The notes under the pieces were generated by a model. That model had not been told where the DNA came from and did no database searches. It was given only the letters and a program-made list of their open reading frames with translations. Below are positions 26,176 to 35,955 of a stretch of 64,000 nt of DNA, piece by piece. Source of the stretch: Flavobacterium sediminilitoris (GTDB taxonomy: Bacteria > Bacteroidota > Bacteroidia > Flavobacteriales > Flavobacteriaceae); contig NZ_CP090145.1 of assembly GCF_023008245.1 (NCBI RefSeq), positions 3,596,001-3,660,000 on the forward strand, given 5' to 3'. The translations under genes and the position numbers were made by a program. Position 1 is the first letter of the stretch. Each line of letters opens with the position of its first letter.

Positions 26176-28398
26176 ATGAAAAAAATATGGCTTATATTTA
26201 TTAGTGTTATAATTCTATCCTTTATTGCACTTATTTGGGTGGGAACAGAAATCTATCAAACCCAACCTCCTATTCCTGAAAAAGTAATACTAAAAAACAC
26301 AGCAGAAATAATCTTTACCAAAGCCGATATACAAACAGGTCAAAACGTTTGGGAATCTATTGGAGGCATGGAAGTAGGTTCTATTTGGGGACACGGAAGT
26401 TATGTAGCACCAGATTGGACAGCCGACTGGATACACAAAGAAGCCATTTATATGCTAAACGCTTGGGCAAAGATAGATTTCAATCAACCTTATGACGAAC
26501 TAAATGCTGAAAAAAAAGCAACTTTAAAAGCGCGATTAATTCAAGATATTAAAACAAATACTTTTAATATTTCTTCCAATACCATTACTATATCAGAAGA
26601 ACGATATAATGCCATTAAAAGCAATATGATTCATTATACAAAAATATTCTCTGAAGGAAAAGCCGAATATGCCATTCCAAAAGGGGCATTAGTAGACAAA
26701 GAAAAATTAGCGCAACTGAATGCTTTCTTGTTTTGGACTTCTTGGGCAGCAAGTACAAATAGACCAAATCATGAATATACTTATACTTCTAATTGGCCTC
26801 ATGAACCATTAATTGATAATACTATTACTAGTGATTCAATCATTTGGTCTGGTTTATCTATTGTTTTATTGCTCCTCTTCATTGGTATACTCACCTACTA
26901 TTATTTACTTAACCATGAAAAAGGAGATTTAATCAATAAACCTGAGACTGATCCGTTAACGAATCTAAAATTGTTCCCTTCTCAAAAAGCTATTTTGAAA
27001 TACTTCATTGTAATTTCATTACTAATAGGTTTGCAAGTTATCTTAGGAATCATCACTGTGCATTATACTGTTGAAGGACAAGCCTTTTTTGGCTTTGATT
27101 TAGCAAACTTTCTCCCTTACTCTGTTTCTAGAACTTGGCACACACAATTAGCTGTATTTTGGATTGCAGCAACTTGGTTAGCAACAGGCTTATTCTTAGC
27201 ACCTATGATTTCAGGTAAAGAAATGAAATATCAAATTTTTGGTATCAATTTCCTTTTTGTTGCTCTATTAGTTATTGTTCTAGGTTCTATGCTGGGAGAA
27301 TGGCTTGGTGTACATCAGTTTTTAGATTTAACTACCAATTTTTTCTTTGGTCATCAAGGTTATGAATACATGGATTTAGGACGATTTTGGCAACTTTTAT
27401 TAGCTGTTGGATTAGTACTTTGGGTAATAATGGTAAGTCGTCATATCCTTTATGCTATACGAAAAAATGATGAATCAAAAGATCTATTAATCATTCTATT
27501 ACTATCAGTAATAGCAATTGGAATGTTCTTCTTTTCTGGATTAATGTATGGCGAAAACAGTAGCTTACCTGTTATTAATTATTGGAGATGGTGGTTAGTT
27601 CATTTATGGGTAGAAGGTTTTTTTGAAGTATTTGCAACTGTTGTTATTGCTTTTATATTTTCTAGAATGAAAATCATTGCCGCAAAGACCGCTGGAAGAG
27701 TTTCTATTGCTTCTGCATCTATTTTTTTAGCGGGTGGAATTATTGGAACATTACATCATCTATATTTTTCAGGAACACCTGTACAAGCTATTGCATTAGG
27801 AGCAACATTTAGTGCTTTAGAAGTTGTTCCACTTACATTAATGGGATTTGAAATCAGAGAAAACTGGAATTTATTAAAAAGTAAAACTTGGATGCAAAAA
27901 TACAAATGGCCTATTTTTTTCTTTATTGCTGTTGCTTTCTGGAATTTTGTAGGAGCTGGTGTTTTTGGTTTTTTAATTAATCCGCCTATTGCTTTATATT
28001 ATATTCAAGGATTAAATACAACTGCTGTTCATGCTCACACTGCTTTATTTGGAGTCTATGGAATGTTAGGCATGGGATTTATTCTTATTTGTTTACGTTT
28101 TTATTCTGATAGAAATTGGGAAAACACAAAACTAAAAAGAGCTTTTTGGTGTTTAAATATTGGACTTGTAGCTATGGTACTTTTTAGCCTTTTACCTATT
28201 GGAATTATACAAGCTTATACTTCAATTACAAAAGGATATTCTTTTGCAAGAGATGCTGAATTATTATATTCTCCAACTGTACAACTTTTAAAATGGCTAC
28301 GCATGATAGGTGATATTATCTTCTCGGTAGGTATTTTTTACTTCTGCTGGTTTACAGTAAATGAAACAATTTATAACTTTAAGAAAAAAATAAAATAA
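26176..28398 (+). CDS. norB: Quinol-dependent nitric oxide reductase
   Basis: The 740-aa single-subunit qNOR reduces two NO to N2O with electrons from menaquinol, in the cytoplasmic membrane. After an N-terminal anchor comes a periplasmic domain (about 40-215, GQNVWESIGGMEVGS, APDWTADW) fused as in qNOR, with no CxxCH haem motif. The haem-copper-like core follows, with metal-ligand regions HTQLAVFWIAATW, VHLWVEGFFEVFA, LHHLYFSGTP and HAHTALFGVYGMLGMG. There are about 14 transmembrane helices. It is last in the Rrf2-TM-cupin-norB operon and ends at a strong terminator. The lack of other denitrification genes suggests detoxification rather than respiration. Confidence 0.95.
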   Translation: MKKIWLIFISVIILSFIALIWVGTEIYQTQPPIPEKVILKNTAEIIFTKADIQTGQNVWESIGGMEVGSIWGHGSYVAPDWTADWIHKEAIYMLNAWAKIDFNQPYDELNAEKKATLKARLIQDIKTNTFNISSNTITISEERYNAIKSNMIHYTKIFSEGKAEYAIPKGALVDKEKLAQLNAFLFWTSWAASTNRPNHEYTYTSNWPHEPLIDNTITSDSIIWSGLSIVLLLLFIGILTYYYLLNHEKGDLINKPETDPLTNLKLFPSQKAILKYFIVISLLIGLQVILGIITVHYTVEGQAFFGFDLANFLPYSVSRTWHTQLAVFWIAATWLATGLFLAPMISGKEMKYQIFGINFLFVALLVIVLGSMLGEWLGVHQFLDLTTNFFFGHQGYEYMDLGRFWQLLLAVGLVLWVIMVSRHILYAIRKNDESKDLLIILLLSVIAIGMFFFSGLMYGENSSLPVINYWRWWLVHLWVEGFFEVFATVVIAFIFSRMKIIAAKTAGRVSIASASIFLAGGIIGTLHHLYFSGTPVQAIALGATFSALEVVPLTLMGFEIRENWNLLKSKTWMQKYKWPIFFFIAVAFWNFVGAGVFGFLINPPIALYYIQGLNTTAVHAHTALFGVYGMLGMGFILICLRFYSDRNWENTKLKRAFWCLNIGLVAMVLFSLLPIGIIQAYTSITKGYSFARDAELLYSPTVQLLKWLRMIGDIIFSVGIFYFCWFTVNETIYNFKKKIK

Positions 28399-28410
28399 CT
28401 TATAAATTTT

Positions 28411-28452
28411 AACCATATAGAAATATACTAAATCGTCTATTTCTATATGGTT
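28411..28452 (+). terminator. Terminator of the NO-reductase operon
   Basis: A perfect 15-bp inverted repeat (AACCATATAGAAATA and its complement) with a 12-nt loop starts 13 nt after the norB stop and is followed by ATTTTTTT. Confidence 0.9.
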
Positions 28453-28491
28453 ATTTTTTTATAATAAGTATAAAAGATAACTTACTTGATA

Positions 28492-29265
28492 TTATAATCG
28501 TTTAGCTTCTTCCCAAAACACATCCATTTCCGCTAATGTCATGCCTGATAATGGTTTACCTAATTCTCCCGCTTTACTTTCTAAGTACATAAAGCGTTTC
28601 ATAAACTTTTTATTAGTTCGTTCCAAAGCATCTTCTGGATTAACCTTTAAAAAACGAGCATAATTTATCATTGAAAACATTACATCGCCAAATTCAGCCT
28701 CAATTTTATCCTGATCTCCTATTTTTACTTCTTCTTGTAACTCTTGTAATTCTTCTTGAACTTTATCCCAAACTTGGTGTGATTCTTCCCAATCAAAACC
28801 TACTCCTTTTACCTTATCTTGAATTCGACTCGCTTTTACTAAAGCAGGCAAACTCTTTGGAACACCTTCTAAAACTGATTTTTTGCCTTCTTTTAGTTTT
28901 AATTTTTCCCAATTTTGCTTTACTTCCTCTTCATTTGCAACTACAACATCACCATAAATATGAGGATGACGATCTATAAGCTTATCACAAATACTATTAG
29001 CAACATCTGCAATATCAAAATCATTAGTTTCACTACCTATTTTAGCATAAAATACAATGTGTAATAATAAATCGCCTAACTCTTTTTTAATTTCCTGTAA
29101 ATCATTATCTAAAATAGCATCACCTAATTCATACGTTTCTTCAATAGTTAAATGACGTAAACTTTCTAAAGTTTGCTTTTTATCCCATGGGCATTTCTCA
29201 CGTAAATCATCCATAATATCTAATAATCTACCGAAAGCTTCAAGTTGGTTTTTGCGATTGCTCAT
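28492..29265 (-). CDS. mazG: Nucleoside triphosphate pyrophosphohydrolase MazG
   Basis: The 257-aa protein has two tandem MazG domains. The first holds CPWDKKQTLESLRHLTIEE, read in parts, and EETYELGDAI with KKELGDLLLHIVFYAKIG; the second holds EAEFGDVMFSMINYAR. MazG hydrolyses nucleoside triphosphates to monophosphates plus pyrophosphate, cleaning the nucleotide pool, and influences alarmone levels. Length fits the two-domain bacterial enzyme. It lies close to DUF5606 and def, the usual Flavobacteriaceae neighbourhood, here interrupted by an MFS gene on the same strand. Confidence 0.95.
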   Translation of the reverse strand: MSNRKNQLEAFGRLLDIMDDLREKCPWDKKQTLESLRHLTIEETYELGDAILDNDLQEIKKELGDLLLHIVFYAKIGSETNDFDIADVANSICDKLIDRHPHIYGDVVVANEEEVKQNWEKLKLKEGKKSVLEGVPKSLPALVKASRIQDKVKGVGFDWEESHQVWDKVQEELQELQEEVKIGDQDKIEAEFGDVMFSMINYARFLKVNPEDALERTNKKFMKRFMYLESKAGELGKPLSGMTLAEMDVFWEEAKRL

Positions 29266-29383
29266 TTGTGTTTTTAAAATTGTAATTGATTCTGTAAAAT
29301 TATAAATTTATTTCTAGAAGACTAATCGTAACTTTTTATTATACATAATAGAAATAAAAACCTTAAATATTAATCAATCAAAA

Positions 29384-30547
29384 TTATTTTGTTTTTAGTT
29401 TGAATAACAGATAAGTTATAGCAATCAAAACCGCAATAGAACAAGCATATAAAATTATAGGAACTCTTATAACATTTCCTTGGTAAAATAGTCCTGAAAA
29501 CAAGGCTCCTAAACCTATTCCTGCTTCTAGTGCAATATACATTGTTGCAATTGCTCTTCCTCTATATTCTGGAAAACTTAAATCTACCGTCCAAGCATTT
29601 AAAGTTGGTGATAAAACTCCAATTGCTAAGCCATATATAATTGATCCTATTAATAAGCCTGATATTGTTTTAAAGTATCCCATAACAATTAATGAAATAA
29701 ATAAAAGTGTAAGCCCTAAAATTAAAATAGGAATACGACTATATCTATCTGAAAATTTTCCTGCTAAAAATCTAATACATAATGAAGCTATTGTAAATAC
29801 AATAAAGAATAGTCCTTTATTACCCATGCCTAAATGTTCGCTCCAATCTGGAATTAATGTTAATATAATTCCGAAAGATGAATAGGCTAAGAATGTAATA
29901 AGTGCAGGAGATAGCGCTTCTTTTGCTAAAATATCTTTCTTTGATATTTTTAAATTAGACAGCTTAAATTCTTGTTTGTTTATTAATGTTTCTTTTATGT
30001 TAAAAACAAGAATAACTGCCATGAATGCCATAAAAGATGAACTATAAAATAAAACATCAAATGTATAATGTAATTTTATAAAACTTCCTATTGCTGGTCC
30101 TAAAGCTAATCCTGTACTAAAAAACAATCCTTGTATTCCTAATGCTTCTCCCCAACGTTTTGAAGGAATTATATCAGACACATAAGCTGAAATTGCGGTT
30201 GGACTAAAGCCTGTTGAAAAACCATGAAACAATCTTAAAAGTAAAAAACCAGAAACAGTACTTAATATAGGGTATAGAAAACCACAAATAATACAAACAA
30301 TAACACCAATAATTATAACAGGTTTTCTCCCTATAGTATCGGTTAATTTTCCACTAAACGGACGAGATAAACCAGCCGTAAGTGTGAACAAGGCAATAAT
30401 AAGCCCTATGTATTCCGCACCGCCTAGTTTACTTAAATAAGCTGGTAATTCTGGAATTAACATATTATAGCTCGATGAAAAGAACAAAGAACTTAAACAG
30501 ATTGAACCAAAGCGTATATTGTATATTGGATGTTTTAATGTAGGCAT
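29384..30547 (-). CDS. MFS transporter
   Basis: The 387-aa major facilitator has about 12 transmembrane helices and the loop 2-3 signature GKLTDTIGRKP, plus the related GKFSDRYSRIP in the second half. It resembles drug- or metabolite-efflux members of the family, but no substrate can be inferred. It sits between mazG and the DUF5606 gene on the same strand, with a terminator just upstream of its start (30586-30604), so it has its own promoter. It looks inserted into a mazG-DUF5606-def arrangement that is otherwise conserved. Confidence 0.88.
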   Translation of the reverse strand: MPTLKHPIYNIRFGSICLSSLFFSSSYNMLIPELPAYLSKLGGAEYIGLIIALFTLTAGLSRPFSGKLTDTIGRKPVIIIGVIVCIICGFLYPILSTVSGFLLLRLFHGFSTGFSPTAISAYVSDIIPSKRWGEALGIQGLFFSTGLALGPAIGSFIKLHYTFDVLFYSSSFMAFMAVILVFNIKETLINKQEFKLSNLKISKKDILAKEALSPALITFLAYSSFGIILTLIPDWSEHLGMGNKGLFFIVFTIASLCIRFLAGKFSDRYSRIPILILGLTLLFISLIVMGYFKTISGLLIGSIIYGLAIGVLSPTLNAWTVDLSFPEYRGRAIATMYIALEAGIGLGALFSGLFYQGNVIRVPIILYACSIAVLIAITYLLFKLKTK

Positions 30548-30585
30548 CGATTAAGAAAATACTTTGTTTTTATTGTAATTAAAAA

Positions 30586-30604
30586 AGTCCTCAAAATGAG
30601 GACT
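30586..30604 (-). terminator. Terminator after the DUF5606 gene
   Basis: AGTCCTCA, a 3-nt loop, and TGAGGACT; on the minus strand the stem is followed by TTTTTT. It ends transcription of the DUF5606 gene before the MFS gene. Confidence 0.9.
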
Positions 30605-30626
30605 CTTATTTTATATTTTCTACTAC

Positions 30627-31052
30627 TTATTCAGCAGTTTCTTCTTTTTCTTCTTCTTTAGATAAAGCTTCTACAGATACAAATCCTTTTGGTTGTAAAA
30701 TATTGTACCAGTTTACAATTTTCTTAATATCTGAAGTATATACTCTATCTTCATCAAATTCTGGTAAAACTTCTCTAAAATAGTCTTTTAAAGTAGCATC
30801 GTTTTCTTTATGTGAAATAGCTGCTCCATCATTTTCTTTTGTAGCAATTGCTTTAAAAACGTCTGCTAAACGAATTTCTTCAGAATAGGTATAAACTGCA
30901 ATTTCAGATAGTAAACTTACGTTACTACGCATACCTACGGTAATTTTTTTACCATCTAATAATGACTCAGCAACAAAACCAGTACGCGTTTGAATTTTTA
31001 ATTCATATAAACCTGGTTTTCCAGAAATAGCTAATATTTTTTGAATGCTCAT
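30627..31052 (-). CDS. DUF5606 domain protein
   Basis: The 141-aa cytosolic protein of the Bacteroidota family DUF5606 starts with MSIQKILAISGKPGLYELK, has an SH3-like beta-rich N-terminal half (QTRTGFVAESLLDGKKITV) and ends in an acidic tail (SKEEEKEETAE). The function is unknown; it is almost always next to def and mazG in this group, as here. A promoter is visible on the minus strand at 31075-31106. Confidence 0.9.
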   Translation of the reverse strand: MSIQKILAISGKPGLYELKIQTRTGFVAESLLDGKKITVGMRSNVSLLSEIAVYTYSEEIRLADVFKAIATKENDGAAISHKENDATLKDYFREVLPEFDEDRVYTSDIKKIVNWYNILQPKGFVSVEALSKEEEKEETAE

Positions 31053-31074
31053 TTTTCTTTTTATTTATGGTTGG

Positions 31075-31106
31075 CAAATATATATATTTTTCAATATCAA
31101 TAACAA
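31075..31106 (-). promoter_or_regulatory. Promoter of the DUF5606 gene
   Basis: On the minus strand a TTG (31104-31106) lies 21 nt before TATATTTG (31075-31082), 22 nt before the start codon. The spacing fits the Bacteroidota -33/-7 pattern. Confidence 0.6.
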
Positions 31107-31172
31107 TAAAAACAACAATTTTAAGACAGTCATTTATTGTTAAATTTATTCTATTTCAAATTATACAATCAA

Positions 31173-31760
31173 TTATCTTCCTTTTTTATTAACGAATTTC
31201 ATTTTATAATCTGGTCTCGATTTCCCTTCCATTATATTCATCAACTTCTTCCCTATTAATTTCTTCTTTAACATTGATAAATGATCTGTAAATAAAATAC
31301 CTTCAATATGATCGTATTCATGCTGAATTACTCTTGCTATTATTCCTGAATATACTTCTGTCTTTTTATTAAAATCTTCATCAAAATATTCAATTGTAAT
31401 AGTGTCATGACGGAAAACATCTTCTCTAACGTCTGGAATACTTAAACATCCTTCATTAAATCCCCAAAGATCACCTTCTTCTTTAACTATTTTAGCATTA
31501 ATGAATGTTTGTTTAAACGCTTTTAGTTCTTCTGCTTCTTCTTTTGATATATCGTCACTCTCTGCAAAAGGTGAAGTATCTACTAGAAAAAGGCGAATAG
31601 CCAAACCTACTTGTGGAGCAGCTAATCCTACACCATAGGCATGATACATTGTCTCATACATATTGGCAATCGTTTCTTTTAAATTAGGGTAATCTTCTGC
31701 TATTTCTTCTCCTACTTTTCTTAAAACAGGCTCACCATAGCCATATATTGGTAAAATCAT
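31173..31760 (-). CDS. def: Peptide deformylase
   Basis: The 195-aa metalloenzyme removes the N-formyl group from new proteins. All three signature motifs are intact: GVGLAAPQVG (about 43-52), EGCLSIP (about 108-114) and QHEYDHIEGILF (about 148-159, the metal-binding HExxH variant). A TAATTTTG box on the minus strand (31779-31786) is placed as its -7 element. It is divergent from the arginine operon, whose promoter lies in the same 196-bp spacer. Confidence 0.97.
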   Translation of the reverse strand: MILPIYGYGEPVLRKVGEEIAEDYPNLKETIANMYETMYHAYGVGLAAPQVGLAIRLFLVDTSPFAESDDISKEEAEELKAFKQTFINAKIVKEEGDLWGFNEGCLSIPDVREDVFRHDTITIEYFDEDFNKKTEVYSGIIARVIQHEYDHIEGILFTDHLSMLKKKLIGKKLMNIMEGKSRPDYKMKFVNKKGR

Positions 31761-31906
31761 TTTCTAAAATTTAGAATGCAAAATTAAGTAAAATATTTAT
31801 TATAAGTATCCTAACCTAATAACAATATGTATTCATTATCTGATTTAGTTAACATACAAAGATATTATACCTGATAAATATTAAATAAAAGTTATTTTAT
31901 CTATTA

Positions 31907-31940
31907 TTTGTGTTTTATATAAATATTTTATTTAGATTTG
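31907..31940 (+). promoter_or_regulatory. Promoter of the arginine operon
   Basis: TTTG at 31907-31910, a 22-nt spacer, and TAGATTTG at 31933-31940 form a good Bacteroidota promoter 17 nt before the GNAT start, giving a very short leader. No clear arginine-box palindrome was recognised. Confidence 0.72.
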
Positions 31941-31956
31941 CCGAAAATTTGGTGTA

Positions 31957-32535
31957 ATGGTGATCAAAATTGAACAAACGAATGCTAATCATTCTATTTT
32001 TTGTGAGACAATTATTGCAGAAATGGAAAACTCGGCTAAAGTTAGAGGTACAGGAATCGCAAAGCGTTCCGTTGAATATTTAAATAAAAAGATAACAGAA
32101 GGAAATGCCATCATTGCCATTACTGAAGAGAATGAATGGGCTGGTTTCTGTTATATAGAAACATGGAGTGAAGAAAAATTTGTTGTTAACTCCGGATTAA
32201 TTGTTGCTCCAAAATACAGAATTATGGGGTTAGCAAGAAGCATAAAAAAAGAAATTTTTAAGCTATCTAGGCAGAAATATCCTGAAGCAAAAATCTTTGG
32301 ATTAACTACAGGGTTAGCAGTCATGAAGATTAATAGTGAATTAGGTTATGAGCCTATTACATATTCTGAAATCACTCAGGATGAGAAATTTTGGGATGGC
32401 TGTAAAAGCTGTATCAATTATGAAATATTAATTTCAAAAAATAAAAAAAATTGCCTTTGTACAGCTATGATGTACGATAAAGACGATAAATTAAATCAAA
32501 AAAGAGAAAATGAAGAAAATAGTTTTAGCATATAG
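31957..32535 (+). CDS. GNAT-family acyltransferase, first gene of the arginine operon
   Basis: The 192-aa GNAT protein has an acyl-CoA-binding stretch (SGLIVAPKYRIMGLARSIKKE, read in parts, about residues 80-105) and a C-terminal KINSELGYEPITYSE. Being the first gene of a complete arginine operon, and because no argA or argJ is present, it is the likely N-acyltransferase that acylates glutamate. With the acylornithine carbamoyltransferase type found here, succinyl-CoA rather than acetyl-CoA may be the donor (inference). The last 26 nt overlap argG in another frame. Confidence 0.83.
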   Translation: MVIKIEQTNANHSIFCETIIAEMENSAKVRGTGIAKRSVEYLNKKITEGNAIIAITEENEWAGFCYIETWSEEKFVVNSGLIVAPKYRIMGLARSIKKEIFKLSRQKYPEAKIFGLTTGLAVMKINSELGYEPITYSEITQDEKFWDGCKSCINYEILISKNKKNCLCTAMMYDKDDKLNQKRENEENSFSI

Positions 32536-33724
32536 TGGTGGTTTAGACACTTCATTTTGTGCAGTATATTTATCAAAAAAATTAGGATATGAAGTTCATG
32601 CTGTTACAATAAATACAGGAGGTTTCTCTACAGCAGAAATTTTAGCAATTGAAAAGCGTGCTTATGAATTAGGTGTTCATTCTTATACATGTATCAATGC
32701 AATAGAAGGTTATTATGAGTCTTGTGTAAAATATTTAATATTTGGCAATGTTTTAAAAAACAACACTTATCCTCTTTCTGTAAGTGCGGAAAGAACTATT
32801 CAAGCAAAATCAATTGCCGAATATGCAATAGCAATAGAAGCAAATGCTATTGCTCATGGAAGTACTGGTGCAGGAAACGATCAGGTAAGATTTGATGTTA
32901 TTTTTAATATATTATGTCCTACTGTTGAAATTGTAACTCCTATAAGAGATTTAAAACTATCTAGAGAAGCAGAAATTGAATTTTTGGAAGAAAATGGTTT
33001 TGAAATTAATTTTGAAAAGGCACAATATTCTATTAATAAAGGATTATGGGGAACTTCTGTTGGTGGAAAAGAAACATTAACATCTAGTCTTTATTTACCC
33101 GAAACAGCTTTTCCTTCTCAATTAAGTAAAACGGAAACAGATAAAACAGAAGTTGTACTTCAATTTACAAAAGGAGAATTAACAAGTGTAAATAATGAAA
33201 CTTTTTCACATTCTAGTGAAGCTATTCAGTATTTAGAAAGCATAGCCTCTCCTTTTGCAATTGGAAGAGATATTCATGTTGGCGATACCATTGTAGGGAT
33301 AAAAGGAAGAGTTGGTTTTGAGGCAGCAGCAGCTACTTTAATTTTAAAAGCACATCATTTATTAGAAAAACACACGCTTTCAAAATTTCAATTGAACTTA
33401 AAATCACAATTATCTGAATGGTATGGAAGCTGGTTACATGAAGGTTTATTTTTAGATCCGGCTATGCGCGATATTGAAACTTTCTTTGAAAGTACTCAAG
33501 ATAAAGTCAATGGAAAAGTTTTTATTACACTACTTCCCTATCGTTTTGTAATAAATGGAATATCATCAGAAAATGATTTAATGAATACTAAGTTTGGAAG
33601 TTATGGAGAAATGAATTTAGGATGGTCTGGTGATGATGTAAAAGGGTATTCAAAAATTATAAGCAATTCTCTTTCTATTTATCACAAAGTGAATGCTAAT
33701 AAAACAGAAGTAGATGCAAACTAA
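32510..33724 (+). CDS. argG: Argininosuccinate synthase
   Basis: The 404-aa enzyme joins citrulline and aspartate with ATP. The P-loop AYSGGLDTS (residues 5-13) is intact, followed by SAERTIQAKSIAEYA, HGSTGAGNDQVRFD and KGLWGTSVGG, typical of the family. It begins inside the GNAT gene (26-nt overlap) and overlaps argC by 11 nt, so translation is probably coupled along the operon. Confidence 0.96.
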   Translation: MKKIVLAYSGGLDTSFCAVYLSKKLGYEVHAVTINTGGFSTAEILAIEKRAYELGVHSYTCINAIEGYYESCVKYLIFGNVLKNNTYPLSVSAERTIQAKSIAEYAIAIEANAIAHGSTGAGNDQVRFDVIFNILCPTVEIVTPIRDLKLSREAEIEFLEENGFEINFEKAQYSINKGLWGTSVGGKETLTSSLYLPETAFPSQLSKTETDKTEVVLQFTKGELTSVNNETFSHSSEAIQYLESIASPFAIGRDIHVGDTIVGIKGRVGFEAAAATLILKAHHLLEKHTLSKFQLNLKSQLSEWYGSWLHEGLFLDPAMRDIETFFESTQDKVNGKVFITLLPYRFVINGISSENDLMNTKFGSYGEMNLGWSGDDVKGYSKIISNSLSIYHKVNANKTEVDAN

Positions 33725-34688
33725 AATAAAAACAGGAATTATTGGTGCAGCAGGTTATACAGGTGGAGAACTTATTCGTTTACTGCTCAATCATCCTAAT
33801 GTAGTAATTTCTTTTGCTTTAAGCAGAAGTTGTAATGGTCAACCTATTAATACTATTCACACTGATTTAATTGGAGAAACGGATTTAGTGTTTACAAATG
33901 AGTATTCAAACAATATTGATGTTCTTTTTCTATGCTTACCGCACAAAGAGAGTAAGGTTTGGATTGAAAGCAATACTATTTCTGATGAAATAAAAATTAT
34001 TGATTTAGGAAATGATTTTAGACTAGATGGACTATTTAATAAAGGGGAATTTGTCTATGGTTTATCAGAAGTTAATGAGGAAATGATTAAAAAGAGTAAT
34101 TATGTGGCTAATCCGGGTTGTTTTGCTACTGCTATTCAATTGGCTCTACTTCCATTAGCAAAAGAAAAATTACTAAACAAAGTGTATACAACTGGAATTA
34201 CTGGCTCAACTGGTGCAGGACAACAATTGCAAGCTACATCGCATTTTAGTTGGAGAACCAATAATATTTCGGCCTATAAAACTTTAAATCATCAGCATGT
34301 TCCTGAAATCTGTAAAACATTAGAAAGTTTAAATAAAGAAAAAGTACAATTAGAATTTGTGCCATGGAGAGGCGATTTTACTAGAGGTATTTTTACCAGT
34401 TCAACTTTAGAGACTTTTTTGTCGTTAGAGACTCTTTATGCTATGTATGAAACTTTTTATAAAGACAATCCTTTTGTATTTATTTCTAAAAATACAATCG
34501 ATTTAAAACAGGTAGTAAATACAAACAAGTGTCTCATTCATATTGAAAAACAAGAAAACCAAATAGTCATACATTCGGTTATTGACAATTTAGTAAAAGG
34601 AGCTTCAGGACAAGCTATTCAAAACATGAACTTAATGTTAGGTTGGGAATCTAAATTAGGATTAAAATTAAAAGCTTCGGCATTTTAA
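33714..34688 (+). CDS. argC: N-acyl-gamma-glutamyl-phosphate reductase
   Basis: The 324-aa enzyme makes the semialdehyde intermediate with NADPH. It has the Rossmann start GIIGAAGYTGGELIRLLLNH, the catalytic cysteine in NPGCFATAIQLAL (about residue 136) and the GSTGAGQQLQATSHF loop. The ATG lies 11 nt inside argG. A 97-nt spacer with no feature I can name separates it from argD, the only real gap in the operon. Confidence 0.95.
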   Translation: MQTKIKTGIIGAAGYTGGELIRLLLNHPNVVISFALSRSCNGQPINTIHTDLIGETDLVFTNEYSNNIDVLFLCLPHKESKVWIESNTISDEIKIIDLGNDFRLDGLFNKGEFVYGLSEVNEEMIKKSNYVANPGCFATAIQLALLPLAKEKLLNKVYTTGITGSTGAGQQLQATSHFSWRTNNISAYKTLNHQHVPEICKTLESLNKEKVQLEFVPWRGDFTRGIFTSSTLETFLSLETLYAMYETFYKDNPFVFISKNTIDLKQVVNTNKCLIHIEKQENQIVIHSVIDNLVKGASGQAIQNMNLMLGWESKLGLKLKASAF

Positions 34689-34785
34689 AACATAAAAAAT
34701 GAAATCGCAATTATAAAAGCTTTTTGAAAAAAACTATAAAACATGCGATACCATATGACCTTAAAAAACAATTAATATTCTACAT

Positions 34786-35955
34786 ATGAAATTATTTGAT
34801 GTATATCCGTTATTCGATTTAAACTTTGTTTCGGCAGAAGGAAGTTATCTATGGAATGATAAAGAGGAAAAGTATTTAGATTTATATGGTGGTCATGCGG
34901 TAATCTCCGTTGGCCATAGTCATCCAGTTTATGTAAAAACGATTACAAAACAATTGCATAATATTGGTTTTTACTCTAATTCTGTACGAATTCCAATTCA
35001 AGAAGAAGTTGCTAAATTGTTAGGGAAAATAAGCCATTATGAAAATTATGAATTCTTTATGTGTAATTCTGGAGCTGAAGCTAATGAAAATGCTTTGAAA
35101 CTAGCTTCTTTTCATACTAACAGAAAGAAAGTAGTTTGTTTTACAAAAGCTTTTCATGGAAGAACTTCCGCAGCAGTAGCGGCAACTGATAATAAAAAAA
35201 TAATTGCGCCAATTAATGAAACTGATGCTTTTATTTTCTTGCCTTTTAATGATGAAGAAGCGTTAGAAAAAACATTTCAAGAGCACAAAGATATTGCGGC
35301 TATAATAATTGAAGGCATACAGGGAGTTGGTGGTGTTCAAATTCCAACAACTGCTTTTTTACAAAAAATTAGAAGCCTTTGTAATGAGAACAATGCTTTA
35401 TTTATTGCTGACGAAATACAATCGGGTTATGGAAGAACTGGTAAATTCTTTGCGCACCAACATGCCAATGTTCAAGCAGATATTATTACGATTGCAAAAG
35501 GAATGGGGAATGGATTTCCTGTTGGTGGAGTAATTATTTCACCAAAAATTGAAGCCAAACACGGTTTATTAGGTACTACTTTTGGGGGAAATTATTTGGC
35601 TTGTGCAGCTTCAAAAGCTGTTTTAGAAATTATTGAAGCAGAAAATTTAATTCAAAATGCTACTGAAATGGGAGATTATCTTTATGAACAATTAAAAGAT
35701 AATGAAAGTGTTAAAGAAATAAGATACAAAGGTTTAATGTTTGGCATTGAATTAAAAACACCATGCGCTCCATTCAGAAATCAATTACTGAGCGATTTTA
35801 ATATTTTAACTGGAAATGCATCTTGCCCAAATACACTACGGATTTTACCTGCTTTAAACATCTCTAAAAAAGAGTTAGATGTTTTTATCAGTGCATTCAA
35901 AACGGTTTCAAAATTAAATAGTAAAAAAAATGAAAAAATTCTTCTCTGTAAATGA
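34786..35955 (+). CDS. argD: N-acylornithine aminotransferase
   Basis: The 389-aa class-III PLP aminotransferase contains CNSGAEANENALKLA, FHGRTSAAVAATD, DEIQSGYGRTGKFF and the PLP-lysine region TIAKGMGNGFPVGG. It converts the N-acylglutamate semialdehyde to N-acylornithine. The last 26 nt overlap the carbamoyltransferase gene. Substrate (acetyl or succinyl) is not decided by these motifs. Confidence 0.94.
   Translation: MKLFDVYPLFDLNFVSAEGSYLWNDKEEKYLDLYGGHAVISVGHSHPVYVKTITKQLHNIGFYSNSVRIPIQEEVAKLLGKISHYENYEFFMCNSGAEANENALKLASFHTNRKKVVCFTKAFHGRTSAAVAATDNKKIIAPINETDAFIFLPFNDEEALEKTFQEHKDIAAIIIEGIQGVGGVQIPTTAFLQKIRSLCNENNALFIADEIQSGYGRTGKFFAHQHANVQADIITIAKGMGNGFPVGGVIISPKIEAKHGLLGTTFGGNYLACAASKAVLEIIEAENLIQNATEMGDYLYEQLKDNESVKEIRYKGLMFGIELKTPCAPFRNQLLSDFNILTGNASCPNTLRILPALNISKKELDVFISAFKTVSKLNSKKNEKILLCK

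Noticed and set aside
34689..34785. Possible small gene or promoter in the argC-argD gap
   Set aside because: The only ATG frame is five codons (MKSQL) and no TAnnTTTG box or stable hairpin was found; it is treated as a plain spacer.
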